A stretch of 30,754 nucleotides of DNA from JBCBKZ01 sp039026975 (GTDB taxonomy: Bacteria > Bacteroidota > Bacteroidia > J057): contig JBCCLI010000022.1 in the NCBI GenBank assembly GCA_039026975.1, forward strand, positions 1 through 30,754, given 5' to 3'. The notes below the pieces were generated by a model. That model did not search any database, was not told where the DNA came from, and saw nothing but the letters and a program-made list of their open reading frames with translations. Shown here in pieces: positions 15,894-23,069 of this stretch (positions are counted from its first letter, which is position 1; each line of letters opens with the position of its first letter). Both the position numbers and the translations under genes were made by a program.

Positions 15894-17864
15894 ATGGCTA
15901 ACCACACAACTATGAAAAGATTACTTTTTCTCACGCTTTTTCTGGGAGGGGTTCTATGTACACATGCAGAAGAATTCACGGTTAGTTCTCCGGATAAGGA
16001 TATAGAACTGACTGTTAAGACTACCGACAAGCTATACTATAAAGTACAGTTTAAAGGGGAAGACGTTATTTGGTATTCTCCTATATCTATGAGCCTAATG
16101 AATGGGCAGGTGTTAGGGGCTACTCCAGCGGTAATATCTCATTCTACGGAGGAAGTCAAGGAGGATATTGCTACTGTTTGGGGAAACCGCAAGCAGGTAA
16201 AGGATCACTATCAGGAGCTAACGCTAAAAATGAAAGGGAACTATTCTCTCAAATTTAGGGTGTATGATGATGGGGTAGCCTACCGGTTTGTTACGGATTT
16301 CAAAGATAATATTAGAATTATGGAGGAAGAAATCTCCTATAGATTCACAGAAAATCATGATCTTCTGGCACATGTGGTAGGAGATTTTCAGACCTCCTAT
16401 GAAAAACTATATACGTCATATAAAATTTCAGAGGTCATAGAGAAAGACTTTATCAGCTTACCCCTTTTGGTAGATCAGGGGAAAACCAAAGTTGTGATTG
16501 CGGAATCTGATTTGTACGACTATCCCGGCTTTTATCTCATGAAGAGAGAGAGAGTCATCAACTACTTTTTGGAAGGTATACTACCTGCTTTCCCTACTAA
16601 AGAAGAGCGGGGTGGACATAATGATTTTAACTACAGAGTAGAAGAAAGAGCTAATTACCTCGCAGAAACAGAAGGGAAGCGTGCTTTCCCATGGCGAGTC
16701 ATGATTATCACAGATCAGGACCATGAACTAGCTCATAATGATATGGTCTACAAACTGGCTCGTCCTACCCAAATAGCTACTGACTGGATAAAGCCAGGGC
16801 TGGTTTCCTGGGATTGGTGGAATGACTGGAACCTGAAAGGAGTAGACTTTGAAACAGGTGTGAACACACGCACCTATGAATACTACATAGACTTTGCTGC
16901 GGAGAACGGACTGGATTACGTCATTCTGGATGAAGGCTGGTCAGATCAGTTTGATCTACTTCTCATGAAAGAAAATGTGGATGTCCCCCATCTGGTAGAA
17001 TACGGTAAGAAAAAAGGAGTAGACCTAATCCTCTGGGCGGTGTGGTATACGCTGGACAGACAAATGCAGGAAGCCTTAGATTTATTTGAGGAATGGGGCG
17101 TAGCAGGGATTAAGGTAGATTTTATAGACAGGGATGATCAGATAGCTGTGAACTTTTATGAGAGGCTGGTAAGAGAATCTGCTAAGCGGAAACTGCTAGT
17201 AGATTATCATGGCTGCTCCAAGCCCACTGGCCTTCACAGAACCTACCCCAATCTTATCAACTATGAAGGGGTAAGGGGGAATGAGTATAATAAATTTAGT
17301 ACGGAAGAAACCCCTGACCACAACTTGGATATAGTCTTCACCCGTATGGTAACGGGACCTATGGATTACACGCCTGGTGCTATGCGTAATTCTACCAAGG
17401 GAAACTGGGTCATGGATAACAGCAATCCCATGAGTTATGGCACCCGCGCACACCAGCTAGGGATGTATGTAGTCTACTATGCCCCCCTCCAAATGCTTTG
17501 TGATGCGCCCACAGCCTATACCGCAGAACCAGAAATACTGGACTTCCTCTCAAAAGTTCCTGTAACCTGGGATGAAACCGTCAGCCTGGACGGAAAAGTA
17601 GGAGAGTACATTCTCATGGCCCGCCAAAAGGGAGAGGATTGGTATGTAGGGGCTATGACTGACTGGAACGGGAGGACGCTGGAGGTCGATTTCTCCTTTT
17701 TGCCAGCAGGCACTTATGAAGCCACTATGTACCTAGATGGCATAAATGCACATAGAAAGGCGGAAGATGTCATGATCAAGAAGATGACAGTCACCTCAGC
17801 AAGCACATTTAGCTTAGCCCTCAAACCCGGCGGAGGGGCTGCTATGGTATTGAAAAAGAAGTAA
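15894..17864 (+). CDS. Glycoside hydrolase family 97 protein
   Basis: This 656-residue secreted enzyme (signal peptide MKRLLFLTLFLGGVLCTHAEE) has the GH97 layout: an N-terminal beta-sandwich (VSSPDKDIELTV, RVYDDGVAYRF), a central (beta/alpha)8 barrel (PGLVSWDWWNDWN, DYVILDEGWSD, LILWAVWYTLD, AGIKVDFIDRDDQIAVNFYE, LVDYHGCSKPTG, YEGVRGNEY) and a C-terminal beta domain. GH97 enzymes release alpha-linked glucose or galactose in the periplasm. Asp409 in KVDF lies where retaining GH97 alpha-galactosidases carry the nucleophile; together with KVDFIDRDDQ this suggests the retaining type, by inference. ATG 15894 has AGGGAG upstream; ATG 15912 is an alternative. No SusC/SusD genes are nearby, and the gene ends in a shared inverted repeat with the next gene. 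Confidence 0.93.
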   Translation: MANHTTMKRLLFLTLFLGGVLCTHAEEFTVSSPDKDIELTVKTTDKLYYKVQFKGEDVIWYSPISMSLMNGQVLGATPAVISHSTEEVKEDIATVWGNRKQVKDHYQELTLKMKGNYSLKFRVYDDGVAYRFVTDFKDNIRIMEEEISYRFTENHDLLAHVVGDFQTSYEKLYTSYKISEVIEKDFISLPLLVDQGKTKVVIAESDLYDYPGFYLMKRERVINYFLEGILPAFPTKEERGGHNDFNYRVEERANYLAETEGKRAFPWRVMIITDQDHELAHNDMVYKLARPTQIATDWIKPGLVSWDWWNDWNLKGVDFETGVNTRTYEYYIDFAAENGLDYVILDEGWSDQFDLLLMKENVDVPHLVEYGKKKGVDLILWAVWYTLDRQMQEALDLFEEWGVAGIKVDFIDRDDQIAVNFYERLVRESAKRKLLVDYHGCSKPTGLHRTYPNLINYEGVRGNEYNKFSTEETPDHNLDIVFTRMVTGPMDYTPGAMRNSTKGNWVMDNSNPMSYGTRAHQLGMYVVYYAPLQMLCDAPTAYTAEPEILDFLSKVPVTWDETVSLDGKVGEYILMARQKGEDWYVGAMTDWNGRTLEVDFSFLPAGTYEATMYLDGINAHRKAEDVMIKKMTVTSASTFSLALKPGGGAAMVLKKK

Positions 17865-17880
17865 ACCCTACTTCTTTTTC
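17852..17880. terminator. Bidirectional terminator built from both coding ends
   Basis: A perfect 12-bp inverted repeat (GAAAAAGAAGTA 17852-17863 / TACTTCTTTTTC 17869-17880, loop AACCC) spans the stops of the GH97 gene and the convergent lysine-tailed gene. T-rich arms on both strands suit termination in both directions. The left arm encodes the LKKK tail of GH97 and the right arm part of the lysine run of the other protein. Confidence 0.7.
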
Positions 17881-18164
17881 TTCTTCTTTTTGGGAGGCTT
17901 ACAATCCTTGCAGAAGTCGGCGTATTCTGCAAGTAGCTCCTGTATGTAGGCTTCCCATTCGTGCTGCTTTTCAGGGATATTCCCAAAGTCCGTTTCCTTA
18001 GCGTAGCGAGACAGCAGGGCAGACATTTCCGCACTGACTTCACTATAGTATATCTCTGCTTTACCTGCGCTTAGCCCCATACGATTCTCATAGAACTTCT
18101 TTCTGAGTTTTCTGGCAGAAAGTTCTGATAGATCAAAGGTGGTTTGGGCATACTTTAGTAACAT
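17868..18164 (-). CDS. Hypothetical protein with poly-lysine C-terminus
   Basis: This 98-residue, mostly helical, charged protein starts MLLKYAQTTFDLSELSARKL and ends CKDCKPPKKKKKKK. I do not recognise a family. There is no signal peptide or membrane segment. The frame remains open for 29 codons upstream of the ATG, back to a TAG at 18252-18254, and that stretch also reads like protein (for example VVSCSFQPLASWLDEGEATE), but it holds no ATG, GTG or TTG. The true N-terminus may therefore lie further upstream with an unusual start, or a start codon was lost. The lysine run would favour binding to nucleic acid or another polyanion. The 3' end is shared with the GH97 terminator repeat. Confidence 0.65.
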   Translation of the reverse strand: MLLKYAQTTFDLSELSARKLRKKFYENRMGLSAGKAEIYYSEVSAEMSALLSRYAKETDFGNIPEKQHEWEAYIQELLAEYADFCKDCKPPKKKKKKK

Positions 18165-18365
18165 CTCCGTTGCTTCCCCTTCATCTAACCAGGAAGCTAA
18201 GGGCTGAAAACTACAGCTTACTACCTTTTGTAGCGGATTAATTATAGCTACCTACCTAGGTGCTTTCTCTGATTCATTCTGATAAAAAGTATTTTTATAC
18301 AATCTGCAGATATTTCTATTCGTATAAATTATGATATTACTAATCTGTTGAATTCCTAGTCCCAC

Positions 18366-18761
18366 ATGGTATCTGAGAAAACGCATATTCACTATCAGCT
18401 TGACACCTTGCGCATCTTTGTCCGGGATCTAAATGAGGCTATGGCCTTCTATAAGCAGCTTCTTGGGATTCCCATTCGCTCCTTTAATGAAGATTTAGGA
18501 TGGGCTGAACTTGATCTTGGAGAAGGGGTCACCATCCGATTAGAATGGATATATCCGTTCGCTGACGAATTTCAAGTCCGTGTAGGTAGGTTCCTGGGGA
18601 TCTCCTTATCAGTAGATGATTTGGAGAGTAGCTTTGAGAAATTAACAGAAAAAGGGGTAGTTTTTGTAAAAGAGCCACAGAAACATACTTCTGGTATTTT
18701 GGTAGCACATCTACAAGATCCCTCCGGAAATGTGCTAACCTTAGTAGAGAATCCAGGATAG
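18366..18761 (+). CDS. VOC family protein (glyoxalase-like)
   Basis: This 131-residue single VOC-fold protein starts its domain with LDTLRIFVRDLNEAMAFYKQ and continues with LLGIPIRSFNEDLGWAELDLG, VDDLESSFEKLTEKGV, KEPQKHTSGILVAHLQDPSG and NVLTLVENPG. The terminal Glu in LVE is the usual metal-ligand position; the N-terminal position that is often His is Arg or absent, so metal binding is uncertain and the protein may be an antibiotic-binding or lyase-type VOC protein. ATG at 18366 is the only sensible start. Its stop (TAG 18759-18761) directly abuts the convergent stop of the agmatine-deiminase-like gene. Confidence 0.88.
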   Translation: MVSEKTHIHYQLDTLRIFVRDLNEAMAFYKQLLGIPIRSFNEDLGWAELDLGEGVTIRLEWIYPFADEFQVRVGRFLGISLSVDDLESSFEKLTEKGVVFVKEPQKHTSGILVAHLQDPSGNVLTLVENPG

Positions 18762-20081
18762 TTAGGGACTCGCGGGTTCCTGTTGGGTTACGCAGTGGAT
18801 GCCTCCTCCGTGGTAGTTCAGGTTTATCACATCCAGGAAAATCAATTCTCTATTAGGGAACAGCTCCGAGAAAATGGCTTTTACCTGATCTTCTTTTTCC
18901 TGAGAAGCTCCTCCTTCTGCTACGTAGGTAGGTAGGAGAATGACTCCATTAGAGACTAGGTAGTTCAGATAACTAGCGGCGGCCACCCACTTGATGGGCT
19001 GTCCGGGTGTAAGCACTCCCTGCTTGGGGATCCATCCTGCAGGTACTTTCCACTCAGCGCGTTCTTCCCAGTTGATGGAGGCAAAGTCTTTAGCTACGCT
19101 TGTTTCCTGATACATCAAATCCGGTAAGGGAACTTTGATAACGGTAAAGGGCTTGCCGTCCTGATCATGAGCAGCCTCCAGAATGGCAAGATTGGCTGAC
19201 ATCCGTTGGTAGTTCATCTCATTGATAGGATGGAGTTCTCTTTCATCTTCTGCTACCCATGCTAGTAGAATGGTACTGTCATTAGTAAAGCGGACAAATT
19301 CATCTGTATGGCCTAAGGTGCCATAGCCATAATAGCCATCTATAATTTCAGCAAAGTGGAGAGGATCTTCTACCAGTCCCTGCTTCATCCAAATAATGTT
19401 GCTCACGCCTAATACTCGCTTGAACTCAGATTCAAGGTACTTCCTACTTTTTCCGGGATTACGCTGAAAAGTTACTTCCTCGCATAAAATTAAGGTCCCT
19501 TTTCCATTTACTTCTATGGAGCCTCCTTCCATGATGACATCTGTGTTCACAGAAGCATAGCCTTCTCTCGCTCCCATAAGGCTATCAATGATACCTGCTT
19601 CAGACTGCCTTTCTGCCATGTGGAAATCTATACTATCCTGATCCCCTTCAAAAAGATCCTCTAAAAATCCCGGCATGCCGTACATGTTCCAATTAAAGTC
19701 TACTACCTTCTTTTCTCCCTGACCATTTACCAGATAGGTAGCTCCATGGTCCCGCATCCAAAGCCTATTATCCGCTAGGAGCTGAAAGCTGATATTGCTC
19801 GTATCTAGGCCCAGGTGAGTGAGGGTATCTTTCAGGGTCTTCATGCTTTCCTCGCTGTGTGCAATCATCTTTAGTGGAACCTTTGGATACAAGGCATGGG
19901 CTATGTCAAGGAAGGGTTGCTCGTAAGGGGGGTAGTCTACCCATCCTAGCCAAACGGCGGCCTGTTTTTCATATTCAGCGGGCATGTGAAAAGAAATAGA
20001 AGCTGTCTCTCTCTTGTCCACACATGCTAAGCATAGCCATAGAATAGTAACAAAAAGAGATATATACTTTAAGGCCTTCAT
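18762..20081 (-). CDS. Agmatine deiminase / peptidylarginine deiminase family lipoprotein
   Basis: This 439-residue protein is a guanidino-group hydrolase of the Porphyromonas-type PAD/AgDI family, which converts agmatine (or peptidyl arginine) to the carbamoyl or citrulline product plus ammonia. Motifs are FHMPAEYEKQAAVWLGW at the start of the domain, LWMRDHGATYLVN, DVIMEGGSIEVNGKGT, the catalytic His/Asp region YGTLGHTDEFVRF, and the catalytic Cys in YHGGGIHCVTQQEP at the C-terminus. The N-terminus ILWLCLAC looks like a lipobox, so it is probably exported and lipidated, unlike the cytoplasmic agmatine deiminases of many bacteria. It has no aguB or speA neighbour here. It is divergent from the cyclase gene, with a 7-bp inverted repeat between them. 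Confidence 0.88.
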   Translation of the reverse strand: MKALKYISLFVTILWLCLACVDKRETASISFHMPAEYEKQAAVWLGWVDYPPYEQPFLDIAHALYPKVPLKMIAHSEESMKTLKDTLTHLGLDTSNISFQLLADNRLWMRDHGATYLVNGQGEKKVVDFNWNMYGMPGFLEDLFEGDQDSIDFHMAERQSEAGIIDSLMGAREGYASVNTDVIMEGGSIEVNGKGTLILCEEVTFQRNPGKSRKYLESEFKRVLGVSNIIWMKQGLVEDPLHFAEIIDGYYGYGTLGHTDEFVRFTNDSTILLAWVAEDERELHPINEMNYQRMSANLAILEAAHDQDGKPFTVIKVPLPDLMYQETSVAKDFASINWEERAEWKVPAGWIPKQGVLTPGQPIKWVAAASYLNYLVSNGVILLPTYVAEGGASQEKEDQVKAIFSELFPNRELIFLDVINLNYHGGGIHCVTQQEPASP

Positions 20082-20099
20082 AGGTTGAGGGGAGTTAGT

Positions 20100-20119
20100 A
20101 ACTTGTGGTCGGACAAGTT
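20100..20119. promoter_or_regulatory. Inverted repeat between divergent genes (possible operator)
   Basis: AACTTGT (20100-20106) and ACAAGTT (20113-20119) form a perfect 7-bp inverted repeat with a 6-bp spacer, inside the 64-bp divergent spacer between the deiminase gene and the cyclase gene. The spacing suits a dimeric helix-turn-helix regulator; a link to a Crp-type protein is only suggested by the spacing and the cyclase neighbour. Confidence 0.4.
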
Positions 20120-20145
20120 CATCATTTTTGCCTTATTTTCCTGCT

Positions 20146-21267
20146 ATGGCACTATCGCTAAGCCCCAAAGCCAGAAGAAATATAGGGAAGGTACTCCCAT
20201 ATGGGATTATCTGGTTGGGTACCGGATGGTTATTTGTATTTGCTGAGGAGGCAGCTACCGCTGGGTTACGTCAAATTCCAGATACCGTCATTGAACTTAG
20301 TTTTCCTGTCATGGTGTTTGCCAGCATAGCTGTTTTTGCTGTGGGCATACTAGTGGGGATTATTGAACTGGTATGGCTGGAAGACGCCTTTAAGGAGAGA
20401 AGCTTCTCACAAAAGCTTTTCCTGAAAGTAGGGATTTACCTGCTGATCATGACAGCTATTATTGCTGTAACCTACCCAGTGGCCGCCTCTTTAGAAGAAG
20501 GACTTTCCTTTCTGGATAAGACTATTTGGCAGAGATTTGGAGATTACCTGCAAAGCATCAATTTTCTAAGTACCCTCATACAGATGGCTTTCAGCCTGTT
20601 CCTCTGTTTCTTCTATTCTGGTATCAGCGCTAATGTAGGCCATGGGGTTCTCCTCAATTTTTTTACGGGTAAGTACCATACCCCTCAGGTGGAAAATCGG
20701 ATTTTCATGTTCCTGGATATGAAGTCTTCAACTACGCTGGCAGAGCGCTTAGGCCATACTCGCTATTTCTCTTTGCTCAGTAAGTATTATGCTTCCCTTT
20801 CTGATGACATCATTAGGTATGAGGGAGAAGTATATCAGTACATTGGAGATGAGGTAGTGATTAGCTGGAAGAGTGAGAAAGGCCTTGCCCACGCTAATTG
20901 TATCAACTGCTTCTTTGCCATGAGAAAGACCCTGACTAAGAAGGGAGATACCTTTGAAAAGAAGTTTGGGTATAGACCTGAATTTAAGGCAGGCCTTCAC
21001 CTGGGAGATGTAACTACGGGTGAGATAGGTGCGCTGAAAAGAGAAATCTTCTTCACGGGGGATGTGCTTAATGTCACGGCCCGCATTCAGTCACTTTGTA
21101 ATCAGTTTGAGAAAGACTTGCTGGTGTCTGAGAAATTGGTACATCTCCTCCCGGAACACCATGGATTCCCTACAGCGTTTTTAGGTAGGTATATGCTCAA
21201 GGGCAGAAAAGAAGCGGTAGGAATATATGCAGTAGAAGAGGGCCCTGAAATGGTGAGCCAGAAGTAA
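20146..21267 (+). CDS. Membrane-anchored class III adenylate/guanylate cyclase
   Basis: This 373-residue protein has four N-terminal membrane segments (about residues 15-35, 48-76, 92-114, 141-172) followed by a cytoplasmic class III nucleotidyl cyclase domain. The metal-binding aspartates are D191 (FMFLDMKSST) and D235 (YQYIGDEVV). The transition-state residues N309 and R313 are in GDVLNVTARI. K281 in EFKAGLHLGDV and T304 in IFFTGD match the lysine/threonine pair of many bacterial adenylate cyclases, so cAMP is the likelier product, by family inference. The long frame opens at a TTG at 20128; ATG 20146 is chosen. No sensor domain other than the membrane part is seen. Confidence 0.9.
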   Translation: MALSLSPKARRNIGKVLPYGIIWLGTGWLFVFAEEAATAGLRQIPDTVIELSFPVMVFASIAVFAVGILVGIIELVWLEDAFKERSFSQKLFLKVGIYLLIMTAIIAVTYPVAASLEEGLSFLDKTIWQRFGDYLQSINFLSTLIQMAFSLFLCFFYSGISANVGHGVLLNFFTGKYHTPQVENRIFMFLDMKSSTTLAERLGHTRYFSLLSKYYASLSDDIIRYEGEVYQYIGDEVVISWKSEKGLAHANCINCFFAMRKTLTKKGDTFEKKFGYRPEFKAGLHLGDVTTGEIGALKREIFFTGDVLNVTARIQSLCNQFEKDLLVSEKLVHLLPEHHGFPTAFLGRYMLKGRKEAVGIYAVEEGPEMVSQK

Positions 21268-21364
21268 AATATATTTGCCCTTGAATGTATCACGTAGCAG
21301 TGGGATAGTCCTTCAACATAAGCCGAGCTTGAGTCTGATTTATCTTGTCTATGTGTATCACAGA

Positions 21365-21430
21365 CCTATCAGCATGAGAGCTTAAATCTCTTGATAGGTA
21401 AGATTCTGTTATATCAACAGATTTCTTACC
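21365..21430 (+). other. Tandem overlapping hairpins downstream of the cyclase
   Basis: Hairpin one pairs CCTATCA (21365-21371) with TGATAGG (21392-21398), with an inner AGAG/CTCT helix. Hairpin two pairs GGTAAGA (21397-21403) with TCTTACC (21424-21430), with an inner CTGTT/AACAG helix (21406-21410 / 21416-21420). They share two bases at 21397-21398. No long T-run follows. Confidence 0.5.
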
Positions 21431-21964
21431 CTTTCAAATGAGTAAGTGTTGGTTTCCGATTCTCCTACAGGAATTTAAAAAGAATGATTCCATCATCTCA
21501 GCATGTAAGATAAGATCCAGAATATAAATTTTTTGATACCTAGTGATCTAGGATCTGTAAGGATAAGATTTTGAGGAAAGAATTAGAGGAATTTACTCTG
21601 ATTATCAGTCTTTTACTACTGTTTCTTTTTGAGGCATATGTAGGAATGTGAGTCTTTTTCAAGTATAAGTTAGGGCATCTATGTGTTAAAGAGTGGGATA
21701 GCTGGGATAAGCTTTCCATATTTTATTGTTTGAACATCTGTAAAAATGTGAAAAAAAATTTTCATTCCTGAAAAAAAGAGCCGATTTATTTCCATTCTCA
21801 TATTTTGAGGGGTTTTAGCATCAGTCTATCAACTTTCTTGTTGATTTACTAAGAAATCCTTGAAGGAAGAATGAGTAAGCGATTAGTAATTCAGTTTTGG
21901 GGATTGAGGCCATGTTGTAAACCAGCAAAATGTTAGATATATTAATAAAAGGGAAGAAATTATC

Positions 21965-22010
21965 CTTACCCTTTTTTTGGTAAGATTACGTTTGTTGCCT
22001 CCTGTTTTTT
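21965..22010 (+). promoter_or_regulatory. Promoter or attenuator element before the 22.0 kb gene
   Basis: CTTACC (21965-21970) can pair with GGTAAG (21979-21984). Alternatively GGTAA (21979-21983) can pair with TTGCC (21995-21999), followed by six Ts at 22005-22010. An exact -7 box TACGTTTG lies at 21987-21994. The same GGTA.GATT..TGCC..T6 pattern recurs before the 23.1 kb gene. Confidence 0.45.
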
Positions 22011-22028
22011 CGCAAAATTGGATACACT

Positions 22029-22562
22029 ATGTCTGATCGTTTACTTAAAACGCTATCGGCCGGCCAATCCGGAGAATACGCGCTCTACCTGGAGCTTCGT
22101 CCTAAAGTTAAGCGAGAACACCTGTCCCATTTCCTTTCACAGGCAGGGCTATCTCTTATCAGTGATCCTAGTTTTGTACATACTTACACATATGCCTTAC
22201 AGAAAGAACAAGCCAGGGCCTTCTGGAACCTCATGCTGGTTCCTGGAGATGATCTGGTGTACGGATGTACCATCAGAATTCCCATTCGCTACGCGTATGA
22301 GGCATTAGCGCGTACCTTCCAAATTCTTAAGGAGTTAAGTACCGTTATCCCTTTCGAGTTGATAGACCTGGAGTTGAGAAATCAAATTTTGGAGAGAATG
22401 TCTACCTCTACTAAACTCACCTCGTATCACACAGGACTGTCAGAGAAGGAGTGGAAGCATATCAGGCAGCAAGCGGTTATACCAGTGGACTGGTATGCTT
22501 TCTTCAGAAATGAAGAAAAAATTAATAAGCGTATTCTCATTTTCACTTCTTTGGCGGTTTAG
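22029..22562 (+). CDS. Hypothetical protein, 177 residues
   Basis: I do not recognise this protein. It has no signal peptide or membrane segment. It is mixed alpha/beta with a basic, Lys/Glu-rich C-terminal third (LSEKEWKHIRQQAVIPVDWY, NEEKINKRIL). The N-terminal part contains SGEYALYLELRPKVKREHLS and the middle GDDLVYGCTIRIPIRYAYEA. It stands alone between two long AT-rich spacers, with a candidate -7 box TACGTTTG ending 35 bp before the ATG and a hairpin plus T6 run in the same region. Isolation, AT-rich flanks and lack of known domains suggest a lineage-specific or transferred gene; that is inference. Confidence 0.75.
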   Translation: MSDRLLKTLSAGQSGEYALYLELRPKVKREHLSHFLSQAGLSLISDPSFVHTYTYALQKEQARAFWNLMLVPGDDLVYGCTIRIPIRYAYEALARTFQILKELSTVIPFELIDLELRNQILERMSTSTKLTSYHTGLSEKEWKHIRQQAVIPVDWYAFFRNEEKINKRILIFTSLAV

Positions 22563-22943
22563 GCAGACACTTATATTTTTTTCTAATTCGTGCTGGGAGG
22601 ATCTCAATTCCTTGTAATTATTTCTACAAGCCAGGCTCCCTGTGTATCTAATCAGTAAGGAACTTTTAGCGCTTTTACGGGCTTTCTTTCCCCTAATGCT
22701 ACGTATGCTTCTACCTAGAGGAGGCAGGAAATTCTTCCACCTAACACCTTACACACATGCTATTCGTTGATGGATCCTGTAACAACAGAAATGAAATATA
22801 TCTAACATGATTTCGTATGTCTATTAATTGTTATGAGAAATAGTATTTATCTCTACTGTTTTAAATTAGTATAATACTATTCATTTAGTGAAATAAATTA
22901 GGGGGTAAATTAGAAACCTACATATATAACTGTACTCTTGCAG

Positions 22944-22971
22944 TTTGGTAGGATTTTGCTGCCTGTTTTTT
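22944..22971 (+). promoter_or_regulatory. Leader hairpin with T-run, second copy of a shared motif
   Basis: GGTAG (22947-22951) pairs with CTGCC (22959-22963) and six Ts follow at 22966-22971. It aligns with 21976-22010 (TTTGGTA.GATT, then TTG.TGCC, then TGTTTTTT). The innermost base pair changes from A-T to G-C, which keeps the pairing. Confidence 0.45.
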
Positions 22972-23031
22972 GTAGCGTTCAGCCAATGAGTACGTTATAA
23001 AGCTCTTTCACATTATTTAACAACCACCTTT

Positions 23032-23056
23032 TACAGTGAGGAGACTATTCACTGTA
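23032..23056 (+). promoter_or_regulatory. Leader inverted repeat upstream of the tail-fibre-like gene
   Basis: TACAGTGA (23032-23039) and TCACTGTA (23049-23056) form a perfect 8-bp stem around the 9-nt loop GGAGACTAT. It ends 13 bp before the ATG at 23070. GGAG in the loop resembles a Shine-Dalgarno sequence. Confidence 0.4.
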
Positions 23057-23069
23057 GGAATGCAAAGTT

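Larger units (their letters stand above)
21268..22028. other. 761-bp AT-rich spacer with several hairpins
   Basis: No convincing gene is present. Two small frames begin ATGAGTAAG (29 codons at 21438-21527; 21 codons from 21871) but neither looks conserved. The spacer has two overlapping hairpins at 21365-21430 and a CCTAG/CTAGG hairpin near 21540. GGTAAGATT and CTTACCCTTT each occur twice (21397 and 21979; 21425 and 21965), and a promoter or leader element precedes the next gene. It could hide a small RNA. Confidence 0.5.
22563..23069. other. 507-bp AT-rich spacer
   Basis: No gene is recognised. It contains a hairpin CTTGTA/TACAAG near 22612-22631 and a near-consensus -7 box TACTCTTG at 22933-22940. 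It also holds the leader motif shared with the previous spacer (22944-22971) and an 8-bp inverted repeat just before the next ATG (23032-23056). Confidence 0.5.

Noticed and set aside
21438..21527. 29-codon frame beginning MSKCWFPILL in the cyclase downstream spacer
   Set aside because: No conserved pattern, no nearby promoter box and a start inside AT-rich sequence; mentioned only under the spacer.
22018..22308. Plus-strand frame of 96 codons overlapping the 22.0 kb gene
   Set aside because: Out of frame with the longer frame at 22029-22562, which has the better start and composition.
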